64,000 nt of DNA. Source: an uncultured Mycoplasmatota bacterium. Its GTDB lineage: Bacteria; Bacillota_I; Bacilli_A; RF39; UBA660. The stretch lies in NCBI GenBank assembly GCA_900547775.1, contig URHW01000001.1, positions 518,528 to 582,527 of the forward strand, written 5' to 3'. The notes under the pieces are model-generated. The model searched no databases, was not told where the DNA came from, and worked only from the letters and a program-made list of their open reading frames with translations. The number at the start of each line of letters is the position of its first letter. Position 1 is the first letter of the stretch. The translations under genes and the position numbers were made by a program. Below, piece after piece: positions 27,404 through 34,836 of this stretch.

Positions 27404-27820
27404 TTAAATAAATAACGAAGTGATATTTTTAACTTTGTATTCCGATATTAAAAGTGCTTTGCTATTATTAAAAATATATTCTTTTTGATACATGTTATGT
27501 TCCATATTATTTAAAAATGGGCTTAGAGCACTTGTTATAATAAACGTGATTGTTTTGGAACTTTTAAATTTTATGGCTATTGAATAAATATTGTTATCTT
27601 TAAATATTTTAAATTCATTTTGATTTAAAGTATTATCATTAAATAGAATCATTGCAAAGTTTGCAATTAATTTGTTAGTTATTCCGGACTCTTCGTATGG
27701 AATTTCGTCACCATTTTTATTTATATTGGATATATAAAATTTTTTTATGTAGTCGGCTGGTATTGTTAATTTTTCTCCTTGTTCGAAGAAGACTGTAATA
27801 TTGTTTATTTTGCTTAACAT
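27404..27820 (-). CDS. Hypothetical protein
   Basis: About 138 residues, not recognised. No membrane segment; alternating beta-like strands (ITVFFEQGEKLTIPADYI, KTITFIITSALSPFL). The Met at 27820 follows GGTGAC; the frame also opens at 27835 without an RBS. It lies divergent from the endonuclease gene, and both sit between two tRNA clusters. The 100-base gap between them carries an inverted repeat (AAAATAG / CTATTTT, about 27851-27873). A partner function with the endonuclease is possible but not shown. Confidence 0.55.
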   Translation of the reverse strand: MLSKINNITVFFEQGEKLTIPADYIKKFYISNINKNGDEIPYEESGITNKLIANFAMILFNDNTLNQNEFKIFKDNNIYSIAIKFKSSKTITFIITSALSPFLNNMEHNMYQKEYIFNNSKALLISEYKVKNITSLFI

Positions 27821-27904
27821 TTTTATTGTCACCATCTTAATTTTACTAAAAAAAATAGAAAATGTCTATTTTCTTATAAAAAATTAAAGGAAATCGGGCT
27901 TTTT

Positions 27905-27924
27905 TTTACAACAATAAATAATAG
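27905..27924 (+). repeat. 20-bp element shared with the RhuM genes (copy 1)
   Basis: TTTACAACAATAAATAATAG lies just before the RBS of the endonuclease gene. The same 20 bases occur at 62102-62121 and 62848-62867 in front of RhuM copies. Confidence 0.85.
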
Positions 27925-27937
27925 AGGTGAGTTTTAG

Positions 27938-28684
27938 ATGAGCAATTTAAAAAGACTTAGTAATGAATTTTATAGAATCCAGTGTATGAATTGGATAAAA
28001 AATGTAGGTAAAGGATATAGTTCGGCTGGAAAAACTTTGGAAAACATCTTGGGCAAAACTGATGATTACGAATCACTTCCGGATTTTGATGGAATAGAGC
28101 TAAAAACAAAATTAGATGGTTCAGAACCATATGTTGGTTTAATATCTATTGTTCCAGATAGTGAACCGTTGCTAATTAATTGGCTTTTAAATAATTATGG
28201 TTGGCATAGTAGAAAAGATAATAATTATAAAGTTTTTTATGCACAAATATATGGTGATGTTTTTACGGATGTAGGATATTATTATTCTTATAAACTTCGC
28301 GTTAATTATAAATTAAGAAAACTAGAACTTTTAATAAGAAATAATTTTACAGGCGATATTAATAGTAGAATTTCTTGGTCGTTTGAACAGCTATCTTTAC
28401 GTCTTAATAAAAAACTGTCTTTGTTGGCTTTGTTTAAAGTAAAGAAATTTTATATGCAGCAAAATAAAACTTATTATTTTAAATATTATAAAATGACTTT
28501 GTTTAGATTCAAGAATTTAACTTCTTTTTTAAAAGCGATTGAAAATGGCTATATAAGAATGAATATCAAAATAAATTTTTATAATAAAGAACCATATTAT
28601 GGAAAATTACATAATAAGGGCACTACTTTTGAAATAATGGAGGATAATTTTAAAGAAATATTCGATGTTATTAATTTAGAATAA
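27938..28684 (+). CDS. Orphan MvaI/BcnI-family (PD-(D/E)XK) DNA endonuclease
   Basis: 248 residues. The N-terminal part follows the MvaI/BcnI pattern: WIKNVGKGYSSAGKTLENILG, then PDFDGIELKTK with D49/D51, E54 and K56 as the likely metal-binding catalytic centre. The C-terminal GKLHNKGTTFEI matches the conserved H-x-x-G-T-x-F-x-I segment. MvaI/BcnI enzymes are monomeric nickases related to MutH. No DNA methyltransferase is nearby, so it may be a solitary nuclease (repair- or MutH-like) or the remnant of a restriction system. RBS AGAGGTGA. Confidence 0.8.
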   Translation: MSNLKRLSNEFYRIQCMNWIKNVGKGYSSAGKTLENILGKTDDYESLPDFDGIELKTKLDGSEPYVGLISIVPDSEPLLINWLLNNYGWHSRKDNNYKVFYAQIYGDVFTDVGYYYSYKLRVNYKLRKLELLIRNNFTGDINSRISWSFEQLSLRLNKKLSLLALFKVKKFYMQQNKTYYFKYYKMTLFRFKNLTSFLKAIENGYIRMNIKINFYNKEPYYGKLHNKGTTFEIMEDNFKEIFDVINLE

Positions 28685-28685
28685 A

Positions 28686-28697
28686 AAGGGGTTGCAG
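28686..28697 (+). repeat. Inverted 12-bp copy of part of tRNA-Pro
   Basis: AAGGGGTTGCAG is the exact reverse complement of 28768-28779 inside tRNA-Pro (the start of its T arm). It lies directly behind the endonuclease stop codon. Confidence 0.7.
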
Positions 28698-28707
28698 AGT
28701 TTAAACA

Positions 28708-28735
28708 AAAAAATACCATACGAGATGGTATTATA
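28708..28735 (-). terminator. Terminator of the tRNA-Arg/tRNA-Pro pair
   Basis: AATACCAT and ATGGTATT form the stem. On the - strand it is followed by a run of seven T. Confidence 0.8.
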
Positions 28736-28743
28736 TTAATCGA

Positions 28744-28820
28744 TGGTCGAGAAGACAGGATTTGAACCTGCAACCCCTTGGTCCCAAACCAAGTGCACTA
28801 CCAAATTGTGCTACTTCTCG
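28744..28820 (-). tRNA. tRNA-Pro (TGG)
   Basis: Acceptor CGAGAAG pairs with CTTCTCG; anticodon loop TTTGGGA; CCA encoded. Confidence 0.95.
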
Positions 28821-28826
28821 ATTCAG

Positions 28827-28903
28827 TGGTGCGCCCAAAGGGAGTCGAACCCCTAACCTTTAGATCCGTAGTCTAACGCTCTATCCAATTGAGCTATGAG
28901 CGC
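28827..28903 (-). tRNA. tRNA-Arg (ACG)
   Basis: Acceptor GCGCTCA pairs with TGGGCGC (one G-T pair); anticodon loop CTACGGA, with A34 read as inosine after TadA editing; CCA encoded. Confidence 0.95.
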
Positions 28904-29047
28904 GTCCTTTTGGCGCATTTCTTTAAAATTACAATGTTAGTATATCACATTTTAAAAAAAAATAAAGCCTTTTTTTAAAAAAAATTATTTTATTTAAAAT
29001 TTTGCTTTTTTATAGTATAATTAAGAAGAATAAAGAGGTGTTAATAT

Positions 29048-31384
29048 ATGAATGATGATTTATTAATTGTTGATGAACAATTTAGAATTGCTAATTATTT
29101 ATCTTGTGCTCAATTATATTTGAAAGACAACCCATTATTAAAAAGAAAATTAACCATAAATGATATTAAATCAAAATTGGTTGGTCATTGGGGGAGTGCA
29201 CCTGGGCAAAATTTTATTTATGCCCATTTAAATAGAATAATAACTAAGTATGATTTGGATATGGTGTATGTGTCAGGCCCTGGACATAGCGGTCAAGCAT
29301 TAATTTCAAACTCCTATATTGAAGGAACATATTCTGAGTATTATCCGAAAATAACTAATGATGAAAGTGGACTAGTAAAATTATGCAAACAATTTAGTTT
29401 TCCAGGTGGTGTATCAAGTCATGTTTCACCAGAAACGCCAGGCAGTATTAATGAAGGCGGAGAATTAGGATATAGTTTATCTCATGCTTATGGGGCTGCT
29501 TTAAATAATTCGAAAATTATTGTAGCTTGTGTTATCGGTGATGGTGAAGCCGAAACCGGTCCATTAGCGGCTTCTTGGAATATAAATAGACTTATCAATC
29601 CTGTTACTGATGGCGTGGTGTTGCCAATTTTACATCTTAATGGATATAAAATAGCTAATCCAACTATTTTTTCGAGATTTACTGATGAAGAGTTAAAAAA
29701 CTATTTTACTGCATTAGGTTATCAGCCTTTTATATTTGATGCTTTTAATAAGGATATTATGGAGTGTCATAGACAAATGGCAAATATTTTAGATACAATC
29801 ATTGGCAAAATAAAAGTTATTAAAAGTCTGGCAAAAACTGATAATAGATTTACATTTAAATGGCCTATGATAATAATGAAAACTCCTAAAGGTTGGACTG
29901 GAGTTAAAAGTTATGATGGTCATTCTATAGAAGGAAGTTTTAGATCACATCAAATACCTTTCTCTATAAAAAATGATAACGATTTAGAGATTTTGGAAAG
30001 ATGGTTGAAAAGTTATAAAGTCGATGAATTATTTAATCAAGATGGAAGTATAATAGATACAATTGTATCGAAAATGCCAAAAGGTCATAAAAGAATGAGT
30101 GACTCATTAGTGACAAATCAGGGCTTAAAGCACGACTTGCTAATGCCAGATATTACTAATTATAAAATTAATATTATGCAGCATGGTAGCATTTATAATA
30201 GTGACATGTATAGTTTGGGGTCTTATGTTAAAGAAATTGTAAAAATGAATCCTGATTTTATGATTTTTGGCCCAGATGAAGCACTTTCAAATAGGTTTAA
30301 TGAGGTGTTTAAGGTGACTAATAGGCGCTGGAATTTGCCTGTTTTGAAAAATGATGAATACGTTTCTAAAAGTGGACAGGTAATTGATAGCATATTGTCT
30401 GAGCATGTTTGTGAAGGACTTCTGGAAGGATACATTTTATCTGGTAGGTTTGGCTTTTTACATAGTTATGAAGCATTTATAAGAATAGTTGATTCTATGG
30501 CAAGTCAACATGCAAAATGGTTAAAAATGTGTAAAGAAATTAGTTGGAGAAAGGATATTCCTTCATTAAATTATATTTTAACAAGCCATTGTTGGCAGCA
30601 AGATCATAATGGTTTTACTCATCAAGATCCTGGTTTTTTAAATCATATAGTTACTAAGAAACCAGATATAGTAAGAATATATCTACCTTTTGATGCTAAT
30701 ACATTGTTATGTACTTTTGAACATGTTATTCAAACCAAAAATTATATAAATGTTGTAATTGCCTCTAAGCATCCTAGTTTGCAGTGGCTTAATATGGATG
30801 AAGCTAAAGAACATTGTAGTAAAGGTATTTCAATTTTAAATTGGGCTAGTGACATGGAACCAGATGTTGTTTTAGTAGGCGCTGGAGATACGCCAACATT
30901 GGAAGTTTTTGCTGCAACTGATATTTTGCGTGATAACATTCCTGATTTAAAAATTAGGGTAGTTAATGTTGTGGATTTAATGAAACTCGTTTCGAATGTT
31001 GATCATCCCCATGGTTTAACTAATGATGAATATGATGCAATCTTTACTAAAGATAAGCCTATTATTTTTGCATTCCATGGTTATCCTGATTTAATACATC
31101 AACTTACTTATAAAAGATTTAATAGAAATTTACATGTTCATGGTTATATTGAAGAAGGGACTATAACAACTCCATTTGATATGCGTGTAAGAAATAGAAT
31201 TGATCGCTATCATTTAGTTTTGGATGTTTTAAAGTATGTTAAAGTTAATGTTAAGCAGCGAAATGCTTTGCAAAAAAAATGCAATGATACGTTAAGTTAT
31301 CATGAAAAGTATATTGTTGAAAATGGTGTTGATATTCCTGAAGTAGTAAACTATAAATGGCATGGCAAAACTAATAATATTTGA
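29048..31384 (+). CDS. xfp: Xylulose-5-phosphate/fructose-6-phosphate phosphoketolase
   Basis: Thiamine-diphosphate enzyme that splits xylulose-5-P (and often fructose-6-P) with phosphate to acetyl phosphate and a triose or tetrose phosphate, the key step of heterolactic or bifid fermentation. 778 residues, normal length. Family blocks: GHWGSAPGQNF near the start, SHVSPETPGSINEGGELGYSL, the TPP-binding GDGEAETGPLA, and SHCWQQDHNGFTHQDPG in the pyrimidine-binding domain. RBS AAAGAGGTG. It is its own unit with a terminator after it. Confidence 0.96.
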   Translation: MNDDLLIVDEQFRIANYLSCAQLYLKDNPLLKRKLTINDIKSKLVGHWGSAPGQNFIYAHLNRIITKYDLDMVYVSGPGHSGQALISNSYIEGTYSEYYPKITNDESGLVKLCKQFSFPGGVSSHVSPETPGSINEGGELGYSLSHAYGAALNNSKIIVACVIGDGEAETGPLAASWNINRLINPVTDGVVLPILHLNGYKIANPTIFSRFTDEELKNYFTALGYQPFIFDAFNKDIMECHRQMANILDTIIGKIKVIKSLAKTDNRFTFKWPMIIMKTPKGWTGVKSYDGHSIEGSFRSHQIPFSIKNDNDLEILERWLKSYKVDELFNQDGSIIDTIVSKMPKGHKRMSDSLVTNQGLKHDLLMPDITNYKINIMQHGSIYNSDMYSLGSYVKEIVKMNPDFMIFGPDEALSNRFNEVFKVTNRRWNLPVLKNDEYVSKSGQVIDSILSEHVCEGLLEGYILSGRFGFLHSYEAFIRIVDSMASQHAKWLKMCKEISWRKDIPSLNYILTSHCWQQDHNGFTHQDPGFLNHIVTKKPDIVRIYLPFDANTLLCTFEHVIQTKNYINVVIASKHPSLQWLNMDEAKEHCSKGISILNWASDMEPDVVLVGAGDTPTLEVFAATDILRDNIPDLKIRVVNVVDLMKLVSNVDHPHGLTNDEYDAIFTKDKPIIFAFHGYPDLIHQLTYKRFNRNLHVHGYIEEGTITTPFDMRVRNRIDRYHLVLDVLKYVKVNVKQRNALQKKCNDTLSYHEKYIVENGVDIPEVVNYKWHGKTNNI

Positions 31385-31391
31385 TAATATA

Positions 31392-31436
31392 AAAAAATTG
31401 GTACTCTGATTTGAGTATCAATTTTTATTTTTTTAT
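31392..31436. terminator. Terminator between phosphoketolase and the convergent acyltransferase-like gene
   Basis: ATTGGTACTC and GAGTATCAAT with a 6-base loop (one G-T pair), with A-rich and T-rich flanks that would serve both strands. Confidence 0.8.
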
Positions 31437-32279
31437 ATCAATGGCTACATTGGCATTTTCTTCTAGAAGTTCTGGATGTTCTAAAACATATCTAAAATAT
31501 TCTAACGATTTAGTAAAGTAGAATCCGTCAGCTATTCTTTCGTCTAGATTTATGCCGAAGTCACATACTTTTCTAATTTCTATTTTTCCGTTAACTACCA
31601 TTGGTTCTTCTGTTATTTTACCAATTGCTATTAGGATACTATTTGTTCCGAAATCTGTTAAATTGTGATAGATTGAGCCGCAATTGATGCTACCTAAATT
31701 AGTCATTATAACACTAGAGTGATAGATTGAGTTTTTAGTTAAACTTTCTGGGATAAGGTCATGATTGTCGGCAAACTTTAATAATGAACAAATAATTCTT
31801 AGTAAACCTACTGGTAATTTACCAACTTTATCCATGAAATCGTCAGCACTATTTAATTTGCTTTGGCGAACGCTTTTTACTTTGCCGGATATTTTATCAC
31901 TGATGGTTTTTAAGTTGTCGTCTTTTTCAACGATTAGAGAACTAAAGTTTTCTTCTGAGGTATCAGTAAACTCTCTTTTTGCAACGAATGATAGATTAAC
32001 AAAATTTCTGTCATAGTACCTTCTATTAATTACAAATCTATTTAGTAATGGTCTATTGTAAATAAGTTTTGCTATTGCTGTGCTAAATACATGAAAATAT
32101 GTTAAATGTTCATATTCCTTTGTTTTCTTTAGTTTTTCAACATATTTTACCATTTCTGTAACATCTATTTTTGTATTGATATATACATCAGAGTCTGCTC
32201 TGTATGGTTTAATATGAGTTATAAGCCCATGCATTCCATCTAGATTTTTAACTCTTTTACCATCTTTTCTGTTTTTCAT
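31425..32279 (-). CDS. Stand-alone E2/CAT-fold acyltransferase-like protein with altered active site
   Basis: 284 residues of the 2-oxoacid dehydrogenase acyltransferase (E2 catalytic core)/chloramphenicol acetyltransferase fold: THIKPYRADSDVYINTKID at the start, LTYFHVFSTAIAKLIYNRPLLNRF, and SSVIMTNLGSI. There is no lipoyl or E1-binding domain. The active-site HxxxD, usually DHRxxDG, reads DERIADG (about 246-252), so the catalytic His is Glu. It is probably non-catalytic or uses a different chemistry. No other pyruvate dehydrogenase genes are near. Confidence 0.75.
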   Translation of the reverse strand: MKNRKDGKRVKNLDGMHGLITHIKPYRADSDVYINTKIDVTEMVKYVEKLKKTKEYEHLTYFHVFSTAIAKLIYNRPLLNRFVINRRYYDRNFVNLSFVAKREFTDTSEENFSSLIVEKDDNLKTISDKISGKVKSVRQSKLNSADDFMDKVGKLPVGLLRIICSLLKFADNHDLIPESLTKNSIYHSSVIMTNLGSINCGSIYHNLTDFGTNSILIAIGKITEEPMVVNGKIEIRKVCDFGINLDERIADGFYFTKSLEYFRYVLEHPELLEENANVAIDIKK

Positions 32280-32410
32280 TAAATCATCTACTTTCTTATC
32301 AATGTTTAAATTATACCATATAAATTGTCCTTTTTCGTAAAATGTTTAAAAAAATGTTTAATTTTCGCATTTTTGTGGTATAATTGTGCCGTTAAGAGCG
32401 GAGGTTAATT

Positions 32411-32542
32411 ATGAAGGTTTATAAAAAGAGATTACCTGAGGGTGTAAGAAAGCAATTCGCACTTGAAAAGGGAATTAAAGTAAAAGTTTTAAATAGTTTA
32501 TACTATGATAAGAAAAAGAAAAACACTACGAAAGAGAAATAG
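32411..32542 (+). CDS. 43-residue basic hypothetical protein
   Basis: MKVYKKRLPEGVRKQFALEK opens a 43-residue protein with about 16 Lys/Arg and no Cys. It has its own TATAAT (about 32379-32384), a good RBS (GCGGAGG) and its own terminator, so it looks like a real monocistronic gene. It resembles a small ribosomal or RNA-binding peptide in composition, but I recognise no family. Confidence 0.6.
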   Translation: MKVYKKRLPEGVRKQFALEKGIKVKVLNSLYYDKKKKNTTKEK

Positions 32543-32550
32543 TGTTTTTT
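32517..32550 (+). terminator. Terminator of the 43-residue gene
   Basis: AAAACACTA and TAGTGTTTT flank the last codons, followed by more T. The stop codon is in the right arm. Confidence 0.8.
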
Positions 32551-32572
32551 TATGAAAGTATTTTTTACAATA

Positions 32573-32594
32573 AAAAAACTCCAAAAGCTGGAGC
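32573..32594 (-). terminator. Terminator of tRNA-Trp
   Basis: CTCCA and TGGAG with a short loop; on the - strand a run of six T follows. Confidence 0.75.
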
Positions 32595-32605
32595 AGATTT
32601 CTATT

Positions 32606-32679
32606 TGGCAGGGGTGGAGAGAATCGAACTCCCATCAAAAGTTTTGGAGACTCCTATGCTACCATTATACCACACCCCT
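32606..32679 (-). tRNA. tRNA-Trp (CCA)
   Basis: Acceptor AGGGGTG pairs with CACCCCT; anticodon loop CTCCAAA gives CCA; discriminator G and encoded CCA. Confidence 0.94.
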
Positions 32680-32691
32680 GTGGACGTATTG

Positions 32692-32720
32692 ATTATAGCA
32701 TAGTATTGTTCATCTTTCAA
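32692..32720 (-). promoter_or_regulatory. Promoter of tRNA-Trp
   Basis: On the - strand TTGAAA (32720-32715) and TATAAT (32697-32692) with a 17-base spacer, 12 bases before the tRNA. Confidence 0.8.
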
Positions 32721-32752
32721 GAAAAAACGCATATATTTTATTGGTGGTATTC

Positions 32753-33175
32753 ATGTTAATTAATTATACTTCTAAGGAATTGGATTTGATGGCTAGGTTA
32801 ATGAGAGCTGAGGCACTAGCCGAAGGAAATCTTGGCATGCTGATGGTTGGTAATGTGATTGTTAATAGGGCGATTGCTAGTTGTTATACTTTTAAAAATA
32901 TTCGTTCCATATATGATGTTGTATATCAGTCTCCTGGGGGATTTTCTGGTATTAATAGTTCTCTTTTTAATGGAGCTTCAACTACTAAAGAAAAGGCGCT
33001 TGCAAAGAGGTGCCTGAAGGGTGAATATTATTATCCGGCAACTCATGCACTTTGGTTTTATGCACCAGGAACAAGTTCTTGTAAAGCGACTTGGTATGAG
33101 CAACCTTTTTCTGGAAGTTATAAAAATCACTGTTTTTATAGGCCAGATAGTGGAGTGTGTAAAGAACTTTACTAG
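32753..33175 (+). CDS. SleB/CwlJ-type cell wall hydrolase
   Basis: 140 residues, a bare Hydrolase_2 domain: LMARLMRAEALAEGNLGMLMVGNVIVNR at the start with the catalytic Glu in RAEA, and a C-terminal HALWFYAPG plus NHCFYRP. There is no signal peptide or peptidoglycan-binding domain, which fits CwlJ, the cortex-lytic enzyme made in the mother cell, better than secreted SleB. The ATG at 32753 follows TTGGTGGT; the TTG at 32741 lies within that site. The OLE RNA promoter overlaps its stop codon. Confidence 0.85.
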   Translation: MLINYTSKELDLMARLMRAEALAEGNLGMLMVGNVIVNRAIASCYTFKNIRSIYDVVYQSPGGFSGINSSLFNGASTTKEKALAKRCLKGEYYYPATHALWFYAPGTSSCKATWYEQPFSGSYKNHCFYRPDSGVCKELY

Positions 33176-33201
33176 ACAAATAAGGGTAAATATGCTATAA
33201 T
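33173..33201 (+). promoter_or_regulatory. Sigma-A promoter of the OLE RNA-oapA unit
   Basis: TAGACA (33173-33178) and TATAAT (33196-33201) have an exact 17-base spacer. The -35 overlaps the stop codon of the hydrolase gene. Transcription should begin near 33207-33210. Confidence 0.8.
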
Positions 33202-33207
33202 TTGTTG

Positions 33208-33640
33208 TGTGGTGCATTATGCTAGTCATAAACACTATTTGAAGGTGGGGCTAAAAATCCATCGTTGATATTTGGCACTTTATATATTTGCTTTTTCTGC
33301 CCAAGTTAGGGTGAATATATAATTTAAAATTTTAGGGAAGATTATAATGGCATATAATGGTACCCTGGAGTTGCGTCGTAATTAAACGTCATGTCGTGAG
33401 TGAATGTAGGGGATATTTTGAAACTATATTTGCAAAAGCGAATAAGAATAGGTTAGTTGTGTTAGAGAAAATCTCTAGCGTGTATTTATTATAAGGATTG
33501 AAGTGCGGACTAAGTGGCCATCGAGTAACTATCTATTAGTTGTTTTTCGTAAAGGAGAAATCGCCATAGGGTAACCGAAGGAAGAAAAACAGAGAAATTC
33601 GACTCGACCAAAGCCGTAAAATTAATTTATAATAAACCAT
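33208..33640 (+). ncRNA. ole: OLE RNA (ornate, large, extremophilic RNA)
   Basis: A stretch of about 490 bases without a plausible gene lies between the hydrolase and a DxxxD membrane protein. It is richer in G than other intergenic DNA here and has short helices (for example TAGAG/CTCTA at 33463-33477 and TAACTA/TAGTTG near 33527-33543). Conserved-looking blocks are GGGGCTAAAAATCCATCG near the 5' end and CCATAGGGTAACCGAAGG near 33565-33582. OLE RNAs are about 600 nt and lie directly upstream of oapA; this one is shorter. It forms a membrane ribonucleoprotein with OapA linked to ethanol, cold and Mg stress. The ends are approximate; no terminator separates it from oapA. Identification rests on context, size and the neighbour, not on an alignment. 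Confidence 0.8.
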
Positions 33641-33669
33641 AAATTTTTTCCACTTTATAAGGAGGCAAA

Positions 33670-34188
33670 ATGAAAAAGAATAGCTGGATTTATAAAGTTT
33701 TTTTATTGACTTTTTTTCTATCTATTTTATTTAGTACAATTACGAATTTGATTGCGTATCATACAAACTTGTTGGTTATTTTTATTAGTTTGATCTTAGT
33801 GATTGTTATTGGTATTGTTTTTGATATGTTAGGAACTGCAAGTTTGACGTGTAAAGAGGCATACTTTCATAGTATGAGTGCTCAGAAGATTAAGGGTGCT
33901 AGAGAAGCGATTAGCGTACTTAAGAATAATGTGAGATTTGCTAATATTTGTAATGATGTTATTGGTGATGTTTGTGGTATTGTTAGTGGTGGACTAGGTA
34001 GTGTACTTGCTGTGTCTTTATCTAAGGTGTCAAGTGTTTCTTTAACAATTTTATCTGTAATTTTGGCAGCTTTTATATCTGCATTTACTGTTGGTGGTAA
34101 GGCTGTGTTTAAGGGTGTTGCTATTAAGAATTGTAATCAGATTATATTTGCATTTGGTAAGTTAAAAAGTTTATTTCATGTAAAGTAA
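33670..34188 (+). CDS. oapA: OLE-associated membrane protein OapA
   Basis: 172 residues. Hydrophobic segments at about 8-29, 33-52, 103-122 and 124-147. Between the second and third comes a basic loop (AQKIKGAREAISVLKNNVRF), then the sequence NDVIGDVCGIVSGG with D96 and D100. This DxxxD is the hallmark of OapA, the membrane protein that binds OLE RNA as a dimer. RBS AAGGAGG. Its 5' neighbour is the OLE RNA, as in all known cases. OapB and OapC are not in the window. A terminator closes the unit. Confidence 0.82.
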   Translation: MKKNSWIYKVFLLTFFLSILFSTITNLIAYHTNLLVIFISLILVIVIGIVFDMLGTASLTCKEAYFHSMSAQKIKGAREAISVLKNNVRFANICNDVIGDVCGIVSGGLGSVLAVSLSKVSSVSLTILSVILAAFISAFTVGGKAVFKGVAIKNCNQIIFAFGKLKSLFHVK

Positions 34189-34211
34189 CTAGTATTATCT
34201 AGTTTTTTTTT
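34187..34211 (+). terminator. Terminator of the OLE-oapA unit
   Basis: AACTAG and CTAGTT with a 6-base loop, then eight T. Confidence 0.85.
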
Positions 34212-34224
34212 ATATAATTGAGTT

Positions 34225-34836
34225 ATGAAAAAGGTTAATAAAATTGTTATGATTGTATTGTTTTTAATATTTTGTGTGATGGCTGTGCTAGTCCATTATG
34301 GCTTAACTGGTTCTTTTGATGCTGCCGTTTATAAATTTGTTATTGGGTTTAGGAGTGATTCGTTAACTAAAACGCTTCTTTTTATTACGGAGTTTGCTAG
34401 TGTTAAGGGGATTGTATTTTTGTGCGCAGTTTCTTTAATCGGACTATTTTGGAAATATTATAAATCATTGTTTTTGGTATTAAATGTGATTGTTTCGACT
34501 ATATTTAATGTAGTAATTAAAAATATCATGATGGTTCCTAGACCTAATATTTTGAGGCTTGCTGATGAGACAGGTTATAGTTTTCCTTCTGGTCATTCGA
34601 TGGCAAGCGTGGCTTTTTATGGTTTTATTATTTATTTGATTTTGAGTAGTAATATGAACAAATATTTAAAAGTTGTAATATCTAGTTTGCTTGTAATTTT
34701 AATTATAGTTATAGGTTTTAGCCGTGTGTATTTGGGTGTTCATAATGCGAGTGATGTTATTGCGGGTTATGCTATAAGCACTGGTTTATTACTCGCTGAT
34801 ATTATGATTTTGAAAAAGAGAGGATTGGTTAAATGA
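34225..34836 (+). CDS. PAP2-family membrane phosphatase
   Basis: 203 residues with six hydrophobic segments and the three phosphatase motifs: KNIMMVPRP, SFPSGHSMAS and SRVYLGVHNASDV. It probably removes phosphate from undecaprenyl pyrophosphate (BcrC-like) or another lipid phosphate at the outer face of the membrane. No Shine-Dalgarno: TATAAT at 34213-34218 ends six bases before the ATG, so the start may be leaderless. The next gene overlaps it by 4 bases. Confidence 0.88.
   Translation: MKKVNKIVMIVLFLIFCVMAVLVHYGLTGSFDAAVYKFVIGFRSDSLTKTLLFITEFASVKGIVFLCAVSLIGLFWKYYKSLFLVLNVIVSTIFNVVIKNIMMVPRPNILRLADETGYSFPSGHSMASVAFYGFIIYLILSSNMNKYLKVVISSLLVILIIVIGFSRVYLGVHNASDVIAGYAISTGLLLADIMILKKRGLVK

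Noticed and set aside
32978..33235. Antisense frames over the CwlJ-like gene and the OLE promoter
   Set aside because: They overlap a convincing gene and a promoter on the other strand and have no family features.
33208..33640. tmRNA, RNase P RNA or a group II intron
   Set aside because: There is no tRNA-like acceptor end with CCA, no RNase P conserved cores that I can recognise, and no intron-encoded protein. The DxxxD membrane neighbour fits OLE better.
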